This document shows, piece after piece, positions 9,581 through 21,491 of a stretch of 42,850 nt of DNA. The notes under the pieces are model-generated. The model had not been told where the DNA came from and searched no databases. It saw nothing but the letters and a program-made list of their open reading frames with translations. The position numbers were made by a program, and so were the translations under genes. The stretch is from Acidobacteriota bacterium (GTDB lineage: Bacteria > Acidobacteriota > Vicinamibacteria > Fen-336): positions 1-42,850 of the forward strand of contig WYBL01000121.1 of assembly GCA_011526565.1 (NCBI GenBank), written 5' to 3'. Position 1 is the stretch's first letter; each line of letters begins with the position of its first letter.

Positions 9581-10192
9581 CTAGTGGGCCGCGGCGGCCG
9601 CGGGGGCCGCTCCGGACAGGGCCTTGTCCGCCTCGGCGCGGCGCGAGGCCGGCACGTCCTCGAGGCGGGCGTGCTGCGAGAGCTGCAGCGCGCGGATGTA
9701 GGCCACGATCGCCCAGCGGTCCTCGACGGCGATCTCCGCGTAGGCGGGCATCGCGCCGAAGCCGTTGGCGATCACGTCGTAGAAGTAGCCGAGCCGCTCG
9801 TTGCGCAGCCGGTCCTGGTGGAAGTTGCCCGCGGCCCGGTAGCCGCGCTGGACCACCATGCCGTTGCCGGCGCCGGTGGCGCCGTGGCACGGCGCGCAGT
9901 GGATGTTGTAGCGCTCGCGGCCACGCTCCATCCGCGCCCGGTCGATCGGGAACGGGAAGGCGTTCACGAACTGGCCCATCTCGCGGCCGGTGTGGAGATA
10001 CTCGTCCTCGCGCAGGTGGCCGCGGGCGATCGTGCCCTCGACCAGCGGGCGCGCGCCACGGTGGTCGCGCCAGAAGTCGGAGGCCGCCTGGGCCTTGATC
10101 CGGGGCTGGTCGTGCATGTCCTGGCGGCAGCCGGCGCCGGCGGCGACGACGGCCACCAGCGCGAGCGCGAGCGATCGGGAGCGGGCGCTCAC
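9581..10192 (-). CDS. actE: Alternative complex III monohaem cytochrome c lipoprotein ActE
   Basis: 203-residue lipoprotein: the signal ends in AAGAGC with acylated Cys22, and one haem motif CAPCH lies at 99-103, with a probable axial Met in GAMPAYAE near 148. It is the mono-haem subunit that passes electrons from the ActA/ActB side of alternative complex III toward the oxidase. The frame starts at ATG 10192 in an ATGA overlap with the actD stop. The Ala-rich tail (about 180-203) is typical of secreted proteins in this genome. The assignment rests on haem motif, lipobox and operon position. Confidence 0.93.
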   Translation of the reverse strand: MSARSRSLALALVAVVAAGAGCRQDMHDQPRIKAQAASDFWRDHRGARPLVEGTIARGHLREDEYLHTGREMGQFVNAFPFPIDRARMERGRERYNIHCAPCHGATGAGNGMVVQRGYRAAGNFHQDRLRNERLGYFYDVIANGFGAMPAYAEIAVEDRWAIVAYIRALQLSQHARLEDVPASRRAEADKALSGAAPAAAAAH

Positions 10193-10718
10193 GGCTGCAC
10201 CTCCTCCACGGCCGCGACCCCGGGCTGGGCGGCCAGGAAGGCACGGGTCTTCTCGACGTCGAAGAGCGGGTCCTCCGCCTCGATGCAGAGGAAGAACTTG
10301 TCGCGGCTGGCGCCGGCGAAGGCCGGCACGTTGAACACCGGGTGGTACGGCTGCGGCAGCCCGTTGAGGGCCAGCATGCCGAGCACCGCGGAGAAGGCCG
10401 CGAACAGGATCGTCGTCTCGTAGGCCGGCGGGATGAAGGCGACCCAGGAGTGGAACGGGCGGCCGCCGATGTTCATCGGGTACTCGATCACCGAGGACCA
10501 GTACTGCAGCCCGTACCCGGCCGCCAGGCCGAAGATGCCGCCGGCGAGACAGATCTTCGCGACGTGCGACTTCGGCAGCGCCAGCGCCTCGGACAGCGCC
10601 TCGATCGGGTACGGCGAGTAGGCGTCCATCTTGCGGTAGCCGGCCATGCGGGCGGCCTCGGCGGCCTCGACCACGGCCTTGGGATCGTCGAACTCGGCCA
10701 TCAGGCCGTACAGCGCGC

Positions 10719-10722
<4 letters not shown>
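10189..10722 (-). CDS. actD: Alternative complex III subunit ActD (DUF3341)
   Basis: 177-residue membrane subunit. It begins with the family motif LYGLMAEFDDPKAVVEAA, then YRKMDAYSPYPIE, two membrane helices (about 52-75 and 100-125) and a C-terminal domain containing CIEAEDPLFD. The protein binds no cofactor; in known structures it packs between ActC and ActF. I chose ATG at 10722, which overlaps the actC stop as ATGA; the frame is open for a kilobase further upstream, but that is only a shadow of actC. The stop overlaps the actE start in the same way. The match is strong. Confidence 0.94.
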
Positions 10723-15131
<4,409 letters not shown>

Positions 15132-15135
<4 letters not shown>

Positions 15136-15782
15136 CGGTGGCACGTCGAACAGGAGGTGCGAGGCTTGAGGCCGTATTTCTTCACGAGTTCCTTGCCCAG
15201 TTCGATCTGGTTCGCCGGCGTCACGTAGGCGGCGTTGAACACCTGGTCCTGGGGCCGCACGAACTTCTCGGGGTTGCGGTGGCACTCGAGGCACCACTCC
15301 ATCTGCAGCGAGTGCTCCTGCCAGGCCAGCGGCTGAAGGTCGACGCGGCCGTGGCAGGTGCTGCAGCCCATCCCCTTGTTCACGTGCGCGGAGTGGTTGA
15401 AGTACGCGAAGTCGGGCAGGTCGTTGACCTTGGTCCAGACGATCGACTTGCCGTCGCGGAAGCTCTGCCGCACGGGCTCCAGCGTCGGGCTGTCGTTCCA
15501 GATCTGCGAGTGGCAGTTCATGCAGGTCTTGGTCGGGGGGATCCCGGCCGAGGCCGACTTCTCCACCGCGGTGTGGCAGTAGCGGCAGTCGACGCCCATG
15601 CCGCCGACGTGGTGCTGGTGCGAGAACGGGATCGGCTGCTCGCGGGTCTCGTGCTGCCTCGTGACGTAGGGCGAACGCTGCAGGTAGTAGAGCGCCCCGC
15701 CGGCGGTCACCGCGAGGATGCCGGCGGCGATGATGCTGGCCTGCGCCAGCGCGTTCGCGCTCTTCGGAAAGATCTGGGCCAT
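15132..15782 (-). CDS. actA: Alternative complex III pentahaem cytochrome c ActA
   Basis: 216-residue membrane-anchored multihaem cytochrome, first gene of the respiratory operon. One N-terminal helix (about 13-34) acts as an uncleaved anchor. Five CxxCH motifs follow at 66-70 (CRYCH), 87-91 (CMNCH), 140-144 (CSTCH), 164-168 (CLECH) and 211-215 (CSTCH), the last two residues from the end. His pairs such as FSHQHH and FNHSAH are likely axial ligands. It receives electrons from ActB and passes them to ActE or the oxidase. I start at ATG 15782 ([10 protein letters not shown], the family's usual N-terminus); a GTG 33 bases upstream is in frame but adds a basic extension. A GAGGA lies rather far (about 12 bases) upstream. 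Confidence 0.95.
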
Positions 15783-15817
15783 CAGGACGAGCCTTGTTCC
15801 TCTTTTTTCGCGCACGT

Positions 15818-15851
15818 GTCCGCGGGCGGACCAGGAGAGTCCCGCGGACTC
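15818..15851. promoter_or_regulatory. Two tandem inverted repeats in the actA leader
   Basis: Two perfect inverted repeats lie back to back 36-69 bases upstream of actA: GTCCGC-GG-GCGGAC at 15818-15831 and GAGTCC-CGC-GGACTC at 15837-15851. Both share the GGAC/GTCC ends and a CGCGG core. If the promoter placed at 15912-15941 is right, both fall inside the ~120-base untranslated leader of the 12-kb respiratory operon and could fold as two hairpins. They could equally be paired protein operators. No U-run follows either one, so they are not simple terminators. Confidence 0.5.
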
Positions 15852-15911
15852 AGGAGGTTCCCGCCCTGTCGACGGTCAGTCAATGCAGGGCCGGTTCAAT
15901 GACGAACGCGA

Positions 15912-15941
15912 AACTTACTTTAACGGAACAAGCGGAGTCAA
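15912..15941 (-). promoter_or_regulatory. Putative sigma-70-type promoter of the act-cta operon
   Basis: On the minus strand TTGACT (15941-15936) is followed after 18 bases by TAAGTT (15917-15912), in an AT-rich patch that stands out from the surrounding DNA. Transcription would start near 15905, about 120 bases before actA. The -35 is good and the -10 weak; TAAAGT a few bases upstream is an alternative -10 with a poorer spacer. The region lies between divergent genes actA and mtnA. Confidence 0.4.
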
Positions 15942-15972
15942 ACGAAAGGAATGCGGCAGCTCTCCGCTGCCG

Positions 15973-15978
15973 TACACT
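15973..15978 (+). promoter_or_regulatory. -10 box of mtnA, six bases before the start codon
   Basis: TACACT ends exactly six bases before the GTG of mtnA, which would place the transcription start at the start codon itself. No convincing -35 was found at 16-18 bases. The same -10/start spacing recurs before phoB, the CstB-like gene and the antitoxin-like gene. Confidence 0.45.
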
Positions 15979-15984
15979 CCCGCC

Positions 15985-17019
15985 GTGGAACCCACGGTGA
16001 CGTGGCGCGACGGGCGCGTCGTGCTGATCGACCAACGCAAGCTGCCGCTGCACGAGGAGTACCTGACCCTCGGCGACCACCGGGCCGTGGCCGCCGCCAT
16101 CCGCGACATGGCGGTGCGCGGCGCCCCGGCCATCGGCGTGACCGCCGCCTACGGGCTGGCGCTGGCGGTGCACGAGAGCCGGGCCGAGGGGGCCGCGCTG
16201 GTCGCGGAGTTCGAGGCGGCGGCGGAGCTGCTCGCGTCCACGCGACCGACCGCGATCAACCTGTTCTGGGCGATCGAGCGGATGCGGGCGCGCTTCCGAG
16301 CCGGCGCGAGCACGGACCGCGCCGCGCAGGCCGCGGCGCTGCTCGCCGAGGCAAAGGCGATCGATGCCGAAGACGTCGCCGCCTGCCGGGCCATGGGCGA
16401 CCTCGGCGCGGCGCTGCTGCCGCCCGGCGCGCGGGTGCTGACCCACTGCAACGCCGGCGCGCTGGCGACCGCCGGCTACGGGACCGCGCTCGGCGTGATC
16501 CGCTCCGCCCACCGCGACGGCCGCGTCAGTCGCGTCTTCGTCGACGAGACGCGGCCTTTCCTGCAGGGCGCGCGGCTGACCGCCTGGGAGCTGCACCACG
16601 AGGGCATCCCGGCCACCCTGATCACCGACAACATGGCCGGGCACCTGATGGCGCGCGGCGAGATCGACGCCGTGGTGGTCGGCTCCGACCGCATCGCCCG
16701 CAACGGCGACGTCGCCAACAAGATCGGCACCTACTCGGTCGCGGTGCTGGCGAAGGAGCACGGGCTGCCGTTCTACGTCGCGGCGCCGGTGTCGACCTTC
16801 GACCTCGCCTGCCCGTCCGGGGAGGAGATCCCGATCGAGGAGCGCGCGGCGGAGGAGGTCACCCACCACGGCGGCCGGCGGCTGGCGCCGGAGGGGATCG
16901 CGGTGCGCAACCCCGCCTTCGACGTCACCCCCGCGCGCTACGTGAGCGCGATCGTCTGCGAGCGCGGCGTCGCCCGTGCGCCGTACGAGTCGTCGCTCGC
17001 CGCTCTCGCCGGGGCCTGA
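15985..17019 (+). CDS. mtnA: S-methyl-5-thioribose-1-phosphate isomerase
   Basis: 344-residue enzyme of the methionine salvage pathway that isomerises methylthioribose-1-phosphate to the ribulose-1-phosphate form. The N-terminus [18 protein letters not shown] matches the family. [10 protein letters not shown], the [10 protein letters not shown] loop with the catalytic Cys, and TLITDNMAG with the catalytic Asp are all present, as is [18 protein letters not shown]. The start is GTG 15985; the open frame continues upstream into the actA leader without homology. Its stop overlaps the tsaD start (TGATG). No other salvage genes are near. The related eIF2B-like and ribose-1,5-bisphosphate isomerases are less likely given these motifs. 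Confidence 0.94.
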   Translation: MEPTVTWRDGRVVLIDQRKLPLHEEYLTLGDHRAVAAAIRDMAVRGAPAIGVTAAYGLALAVHESRAEGAALVAEFEAAAELLASTRPTAINLFWAIERMRARFRAGASTDRAAQAAALLAEAKAIDAEDVAACRAMGDLGAALLPPGARVLTHCNAGALATAGYGTALGVIRSAHRDGRVSRVFVDETRPFLQGARLTAWELHHEGIPATLITDNMAGHLMARGEIDAVVVGSDRIARNGDVANKIGTYSVAVLAKEHGLPFYVAAPVSTFDLACPSGEEIPIEERAAEEVTHHGGRRLAPEGIAVRNPAFDVTPARYVSAIVCERGVARAPYESSLAALAGA

Positions 17020-18080
17020 TGCCCGCGTTCCGGCTGCTCGCGCTCGAGACCTCGTGCGACGAGACGGCGGCCGCCGTGCTCGCGGACGGGCGCCGCGTGC
17101 TCTCGAACGTGGTCTCCTCGCAGGCGGCGCTGCACGCGCCGTGGGGCGGCGTGGTGCCCGAACTGGCGGCGCGCCACCACCTCGAGAACCTGGCGCCGGT
17201 GACCGAGGCCGCGCTGGGCGAGGCGGGGCTGGCACTCGCCGAGGTCGACGCGATCGCCGTCACCGCCGGCCCCGGGCTGATCGGCTCGCTGCTGGCCGGC
17301 GTGCAGTTCGCCAAGGGCCTGGCCTTCGCGGCCCGCAAGCCGCTGGTCCCCGTCCACCACATCGCCGGCCACCTGGAGGCGCCGTTCCTCGCGGCCGAAG
17401 ACGAACCCGCGCTGCCGGCGATCGCGCTGTGCGTCTCGGGCGGGCACACGTCGCTGTTCGAGATCCCTGCGCGCGGCGTCTACCGCCTGCTCGGACGCAC
17501 CCGCGACGACGCCGCCGGCGAGGCCTTCGACAAGGTCGCCAAGCTGCTCGGGCTCGGCTATCCCGGCGGACCGGTGATCGACCGCCTCGCGGCGGGCGGC
17601 GACGATCGCGCGGTCGACTTCACGCCCGCCCGCATCAAGGACCCGCGGCGCCAGTCGGACTTCAGCTTCAGCGGCCTCAAGACCGCCGTGCTCTACCACG
17701 TGCGCCGCGAGGGACTGGAGCCGGTGGCGCCGGGCGCCGAGCCGCCGCGCGCGATCGTCGACCTCTGCGCCTCGTTCCAGCGCGCGGTCGTCGAGTCGCT
17801 GGTCGGGCGCATGGTGGCGGCGGCCGAGGCGCGCCGCCCGCGCAGCCTGCTGCTCACGGGCGGCGTCGCCGCCAACGCGCGGCTGCGGCGCGACGCGGCC
17901 GCGGCGGCGCAACGGCTCGGGCTCCCGCTGTTCGTGCCGCCGCTGTCGCTGACCACGGACAACGCCGCGATGATCGCGGCCGCGGCGACCCTCGCCTGGC
18001 AGCGCGGCGAGCGCGCCTCGTGGGACCTCGAGCCGCACCCGCAGCTCGCCCTCGGCACTCTCGACTCCCCCGCCGCTTGA
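17019..18080 (+). CDS. tsaD: tRNA N6-threonylcarbamoyladenosine transferase subunit TsaD
   Basis: 353-residue ASKHA-fold enzyme that transfers the threonylcarbamoyl group to A37 of ANN-decoding tRNAs, with TsaB and TsaE as partners (neither is in the window). The N-terminus LALETSCDETAAAV, the metal-site pair in VHHIAGHLEAP (His114, His118), the nucleotide loop VSGGHTSLF and the late metal Asp in TTDNAAMIA are all intact. Length is normal. ATG at 17019 overlaps the mtnA stop, so mtnA and tsaD are co-transcribed. Its end abuts a separate promoter at 18077. Confidence 0.96.
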   Translation: MPAFRLLALETSCDETAAAVLADGRRVLSNVVSSQAALHAPWGGVVPELAARHHLENLAPVTEAALGEAGLALAEVDAIAVTAGPGLIGSLLAGVQFAKGLAFAARKPLVPVHHIAGHLEAPFLAAEDEPALPAIALCVSGGHTSLFEIPARGVYRLLGRTRDDAAGEAFDKVAKLLGLGYPGGPVIDRLAAGGDDRAVDFTPARIKDPRRQSDFSFSGLKTAVLYHVRREGLEPVAPGAEPPRAIVDLCASFQRAVVESLVGRMVAAAEARRPRSLLLTGGVAANARLRRDAAAAAQRLGLPLFVPPLSLTTDNAAMIAAAATLAWQRGERASWDLEPHPQLALGTLDSPAA

Positions 18081-18104
18081 CATGTTTTGACGGCCTGCTA
18101 GCGT
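18077..18104 (+). promoter_or_regulatory. Sigma-70-type promoter before the 84-residue gene
   Basis: TTGACA (18077-18082) overlaps the tsaD stop codon and is followed after 16 bases by TAGCGT (18099-18104). Predicted start of transcription is near 18111, leaving a ~31-base leader with GGAGG. A second TTGAC lies at 18087, 10 bases after the first. This is one of the two best -35 boxes in the window. Confidence 0.6.
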
Positions 18105-18141
18105 GGAGGTGTCACCGAGGACGACACCGGGCGGAGGCCTC

Positions 18142-18396
18142 TTGGACGCATCGAAGAATCGCGCGCTTTCCGACTTCTATCGCGAAGAGTTCCTGAAACA
18201 CCTGCAGTACCTGGAGTCGAGCGGCCTCAACCGGCATGGCGGCGGCGAGCGCCTCGACCGCGTCTGTCGCCGCTTCATCGCCGACCTCGAGAGCGTGTGC
18301 TGGCGCGACGACTTCCCCCGCGTCGCCGAGACGCTGCTGCAGAACTTCGACGCGCTGACCCGCCTCTCGGAGCTGGACCCGCGCCAGGGCCACTGA
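18142..18396 (+). CDS. Small conserved-looking cytosolic protein, function unknown
   Basis: 84 residues, soluble and charged, with no membrane segment or signal. Sequence blocks include LSDFYREEFLKHLQYLE, RLDRVCRRFIADLESVCW and NFDALTRLSEL, suggesting a mostly helical bundle. I do not recognise the family. I chose TTG 18142 because GGAGG at 18133-18137 is well placed and the promoter at 18077-18104 would start the transcript between it and the in-frame GTG at 18103, which lies inside the -10 box. It ends 26 bases before the likely glycerate kinase start and may be co-transcribed with it. Two Cys residues are present but no metal motif. Confidence 0.65.
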   Translation: MDASKNRALSDFYREEFLKHLQYLESSGLNRHGGGERLDRVCRRFIADLESVCWRDDFPRVAETLLQNFDALTRLSELDPRQGH

Positions 18397-18422
18397 CCCG
18401 GCCACCCGCCACCCGCGCCGCG

Positions 18423-19757
18423 TTGCGCGCGGCGGTGCGGGCCGTGCTGGACGCCGGTCTCGCCGCGGCCGACCCCGAGCCTGTCACCCGCGACGCCCTC
18501 GCGTCGCTGGTTCGCCGCCGGGCGCTCGCGCCCCGCGGTCGCCTGGTGGCGCTGGCCGCGGGCAAGGCCGCGCCGGCGATGGCGCGCGCCGCCCGCCAGG
18601 CGCTCGGCGGCGCGCTCGACGCGTTGCTCGTCGTCACCCACGCCCGGAGCGGGCCGCTTCCCCGCGGCGCGCGGCTGCGGCTCGCCTCGCACCCGGTACC
18701 GGACGCGAGCAGCGTCGCCGCCGGCCGCGAGGTGCTGGCGCTCGCGGAGTCGCTCGGCGCGAACGACCTGCTGCTCGTGCTGCTCTCGGGCGGCGCCTCG
18801 GCGCTGCTGTGCGCGCCCGCGCCGGGGTTGCGCCTCGCGGACAAGCAGGCCGTGACGCGCGCCCTGCTCGGCTGCGGGGCGGGCATCGACGAGATCAACG
18901 TCGTGCGCCGTCACCTGTCGTCGATCAAGGGCGGCGGCCTGCTCCGGGCAGCGGCGCCGGCGCGGGTGATCACGCTCGCGCTGTCCGACGTGCTCTCCGC
19001 CGACCCGGCGGCGATCGGCAGCGGCCCCACCGCGCCGGACCCGAGCACGTTCGCGGACGCGCGCGGCGTGCTGGCGCGCTACCGGTTGCTGCGGGCGGTC
19101 CCGGCCGCGGTGCGGGAGAGACTCGATGCGGGAGCCGCCGGCGCGATCGCGGACACCCCGAAACCCGGCGACCCGGCTTTCGGCCGCGCGCGTTTCGAGA
19201 TCGTCGGCGACAACGCCCGCAGCCTGCGCGCGTGCGCCCGCGAGGCGCGCCGCCGCGGGCTGCGGGTCGCGGTGGTCGGCGCGCCGCTCGCGGGCGAGGC
19301 CCGCGAGGTGGGTTTCGGGCTCGGCGCCCGGCTGCGCGAGCACCAGGCCGGGCTGCGCGAACCCGCGCCGCCGTGCGCGCTGCTGGCGGGCGGCGAGACG
19401 ACCGTCACGCTGCGCGGACGGGGGGGGCGCGGCGGGCGCAACCACGAGCTGGCGCTGGGCGCCGCGATGGCGCTCGCCGGCGCGCCCGGCGTCGCGGTCG
19501 CGGCCAGCCTCGCGACCGACGGCCTCGACGGCAGCAGCGGGGCCGCCGGCGCGCGGGTCGACGAGCGCACGCTCGACGAGGCCGCGGCGCGCGGGCTGCC
19601 TCCTGCCGAGGCCGCGCTGGCGCGCTCGGACAGCGCGCCGTGGCTCGCGAGAGTCGGCGCCACGCTGCGCACCGGGCCGACCGGGACCAACGTCTGCGAC
19701 CTGGTCGTGATGGCCGCGCTGCCTCCCCGCACATCGCGGCGCCCGCGGCGCCTATAA
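18423..19757 (+). CDS. Glycerate 2-kinase (GckA/MOFRL family)
   Basis: About 444 residues. It phosphorylates D-glycerate to 2-phosphoglycerate with ATP, feeding glycolysis from serine, glyoxylate or hydroxypyruvate. It has the two-domain DUF4147-MOFRL layout: an N-terminal domain with LAAGKAAPAMARAA, SHPVPDASS, LLSGGASALL and INVVRRHLSSIKGG, and a C-terminal domain with LAGGETTVTLRG, GGRNHELALGAAMAL, LATDGLDGSSGAAGA and TGPTGTNVCDL. The start is uncertain: TTG 18423 gives the family's usual N-terminal length, GTG 18435 or 18444 are close alternatives, and no ribosome binding site is clear. The last codon and stop form part of the TATAAT before grpE. Confidence 0.9.
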   Translation: MRAAVRAVLDAGLAAADPEPVTRDALASLVRRRALAPRGRLVALAAGKAAPAMARAARQALGGALDALLVVTHARSGPLPRGARLRLASHPVPDASSVAAGREVLALAESLGANDLLLVLLSGGASALLCAPAPGLRLADKQAVTRALLGCGAGIDEINVVRRHLSSIKGGGLLRAAAPARVITLALSDVLSADPAAIGSGPTAPDPSTFADARGVLARYRLLRAVPAAVRERLDAGAAGAIADTPKPGDPAFGRARFEIVGDNARSLRACAREARRRGLRVAVVGAPLAGEAREVGFGLGARLREHQAGLREPAPPCALLAGGETTVTLRGRGGRGGRNHELALGAAMALAGAPGVAVAASLATDGLDGSSGAAGARVDERTLDEAAARGLPPAEAALARSDSAPWLARVGATLRTGPTGTNVCDLVVMAALPPRTSRRPRRL

Positions 19758-19758
19758 T
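19753..19758 (+). promoter_or_regulatory. TATAAT -10 box of grpE, overlapping the glycerate kinase stop codon
   Basis: A perfect TATAAT contains the TAA stop of the upstream gene (19755-19757). Transcription would start near 19765, giving a ~33-base leader with GGGAAGG before the grpE TTG. No good -35 at 16-18 bases. A heat-shock CIRCE-type inverted repeat was looked for and not seen. Confidence 0.5.
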
Positions 19759-19797
19759 CCGGCGTCCCTCGCGTAAGACAGCCCGGGAAGGCGCCCC

Positions 19798-20577
19798 TTG
19801 TCCGACGAACCCAAGCCCGACCAGCCCACCGAGGCTGCGCCCGGCGTATCCAGCGAAGTGGAGGCCGTGGAGACCGAGGCCGCGCGTCGCTGGCCGACGC
19901 CGCGCCCGTTCGCCGCTCCCGCTGCGCCCGCCACCGCCGCTGCGCCCGAAGCGTCCGCGGCCGACCAGAGCCTGGCGGCCGCCCTCGAGCCGCCGCCGGA
20001 GGCGACGCTCGCCGAGGTGTGGGAGAAGCGCGCCCGGCTCACCGAAGACCGCCTGGCCCAGGTGCTCGAGGCGTTCCGCGAACTGCGCACCGAGACCGAG
20101 GAGCACCGCGAGCGCACGACGCGGGCGCTGGAGCACCGCTTCCGCCAGCAGCGCGAGCGCTTCGTGCTCAAGTTCATCGAGATCCTCGACAACCTCGACC
20201 GCGCGCTGGAGGCGGCCGAGCGCACGTTCGCGCCGGACCCGATGATCCAGGGCCTGATCCTGGTCCGCACCCAGTTGCTGCAGACGCTGCGGGAGGAGGG
20301 CCTGGAGCGGATCCCGACCCTGGGCCTGCCCTTCGACCCCGAGGTCGCCGAGTCGGTCGGGCACCTCGCGGTGGGCGACCCCGACCAGGAGCATCTCGTC
20401 GTGAAGGAAGTCCAGCGCGGCTACCGGCTCGGCGACCGCATCGCACGCCATGCGCGCGTGCTGGTCGGCCACTACGACCCCGAGGCGTTCGCCGAGGCCG
20501 AAGCCGAGGCGGCGAAGGCCGCGGCGCCAGCCGAGCCGGTCGCGGGCATCACCCCGCTGCCCGACGAGGAGAGCTAG
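19798..20577 (+). CDS. grpE: GrpE-type nucleotide exchange factor for DnaK
   Basis: 259 residues, longer than usual (about 170-200) because of a ~75-residue low-complexity Pro/Ala/Glu N-terminal region. The core then follows: a long helix (RLTEDRLAQVLEAFRELRTE onward), KFIEILDNLDRAL, and the beta domain with VVKEVQRGYRLGDRIARHARV, the GrpE signature form. It releases ADP from DnaK. No dnaK or dnaJ gene is within the window, so this copy is separate from the usual cluster. The start is TTG 19798 with GGGAAGG 6 bases before it. The 3' end overlaps the convergent UbiA gene by 4 bases (CTAG, which gives TAG on both strands). Confidence 0.88.
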   Translation: MSDEPKPDQPTEAAPGVSSEVEAVETEAARRWPTPRPFAAPAAPATAAAPEASAADQSLAAALEPPPEATLAEVWEKRARLTEDRLAQVLEAFRELRTETEEHRERTTRALEHRFRQQRERFVLKFIEILDNLDRALEAAERTFAPDPMIQGLILVRTQLLQTLREEGLERIPTLGLPFDPEVAESVGHLAVGDPDQEHLVVKEVQRGYRLGDRIARHARVLVGHYDPEAFAEAEAEAAKAAAPAEPVAGITPLPDEES

Positions 20578-21491
20578 AAGACGTAGGCCAGCGCGAAGCC
20601 GATCTGGGCCACCATCATCATCCTGTACATGTGGGTCCAGGACGGGTGGTTCTCGGTTGCCGCCAGTTCTTCCGGGCGCCGCAGCAGCAGCCACGACGTG
20701 TAGATCCCGTACAGGATCAGCACCGGCCCCAGCGTCAGCAGCAGCGCGCGGTTGCCGGTCAGGATGCCGGCGAAGACGCCGATCGGGATCAGGAAGAACG
20801 GCAGCACGAAGAACGGCGCGATGATCCACGCCGCCTTCGTCACCCCGTACTGGATCGGCAGCGTCGTGCAGCCGCCGGCGCGGTCGCCCTCGATGTCGGC
20901 GAAGTCCTTGGTCGAGGCGGCGCCGAGCAGGAACGAGCCGAAGATGGCGCCGATGAACCACGGTTCCCAGTCCAGCACCGTCTTCACCGTCGACCAGCCC
21001 GCGACCTTGAGCAGCACGCCGCGCGGGATCGCGATCGTGACGTTGGCCCACATCCCGCGGCGCTTGGTCCACAAGGGCGGGGCCGAGTAGGCCCAGCACA
21101 GGAACGTCGTGAAGACGACGATCCAGAAGCACTCGCGAAGGCCGACCCCCATCGGCTTCGCCAGCCAGGCCAGCAGCCACGCGATCGCGCAGGTGACGAG
21201 GGTGAAGCCCCAGGCCTCGGCGATCGTCAGCGTGCCGGCCGGCAGCGGCCGCTTCGGCTTGTTGACGCGGTCGATGTCGAGGTCGTAGATCTGGTTGATC
21301 GCGTTGTTGGCGGCGTTGAGCACCGCCGCCATCAGCGTGCCCCAGATCACCGGCAGCGCCAGTTCCCAGGTGACCGGCGCCTTCTCGTGGTGGGCGCCCC
21401 AGGCGGTGACGGCGCCCGAGAGCACGCCCAGCGCGGGCGGCGCCAGCGTGAACGGGCGCGCCAGCTCGACGTAGGCCTTCAGCTTGTTCAT
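20574..21491 (-). CDS. UbiA-family prenyltransferase
   Basis: 305-residue membrane prenyltransferase with about nine helices. The first Asp-rich motif is NAINQIYDLDIDRVNKP and the second is KDFADIEGDRAGG, so both magnesium-diphosphate sites are intact. The second motif (KDFxDIEGDR) resembles chlorophyll synthase and homogentisate prenyltransferases more than UbiA or MenA proper, but the acceptor cannot be decided from sequence. It follows the phytol-kinase-like fusion gene in an ATGA overlap, which suggests it uses the isoprenyl diphosphate made there. Candidate products are a tocopherol-like quinol or a geranylgeranylated lipid (inference). ATG at 21491 is preferred to the long upstream extension, which shadows the next gene. 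Confidence 0.88.
   Translation of the reverse strand: MNKLKAYVELARPFTLAPPALGVLSGAVTAWGAHHEKAPVTWELALPVIWGTLMAAVLNAANNAINQIYDLDIDRVNKPKRPLPAGTLTIAEAWGFTLVTCAIAWLLAWLAKPMGVGLRECFWIVVFTTFLCWAYSAPPLWTKRRGMWANVTIAIPRGVLLKVAGWSTVKTVLDWEPWFIGAIFGSFLLGAASTKDFADIEGDRAGGCTTLPIQYGVTKAAWIIAPFFVLPFFLIPIGVFAGILTGNRALLLTLGPVLILYGIYTSWLLLRRPEELAATENHPSWTHMYRMMMVAQIGFALAYVF

Noticed and set aside
18077..18091. TTGACATGTTTTGAC as another Pho-type repeat
   Set aside because: The two TTGAC units are 10, not 11, bases apart and only two are present; it is better read as a simple -35 region.
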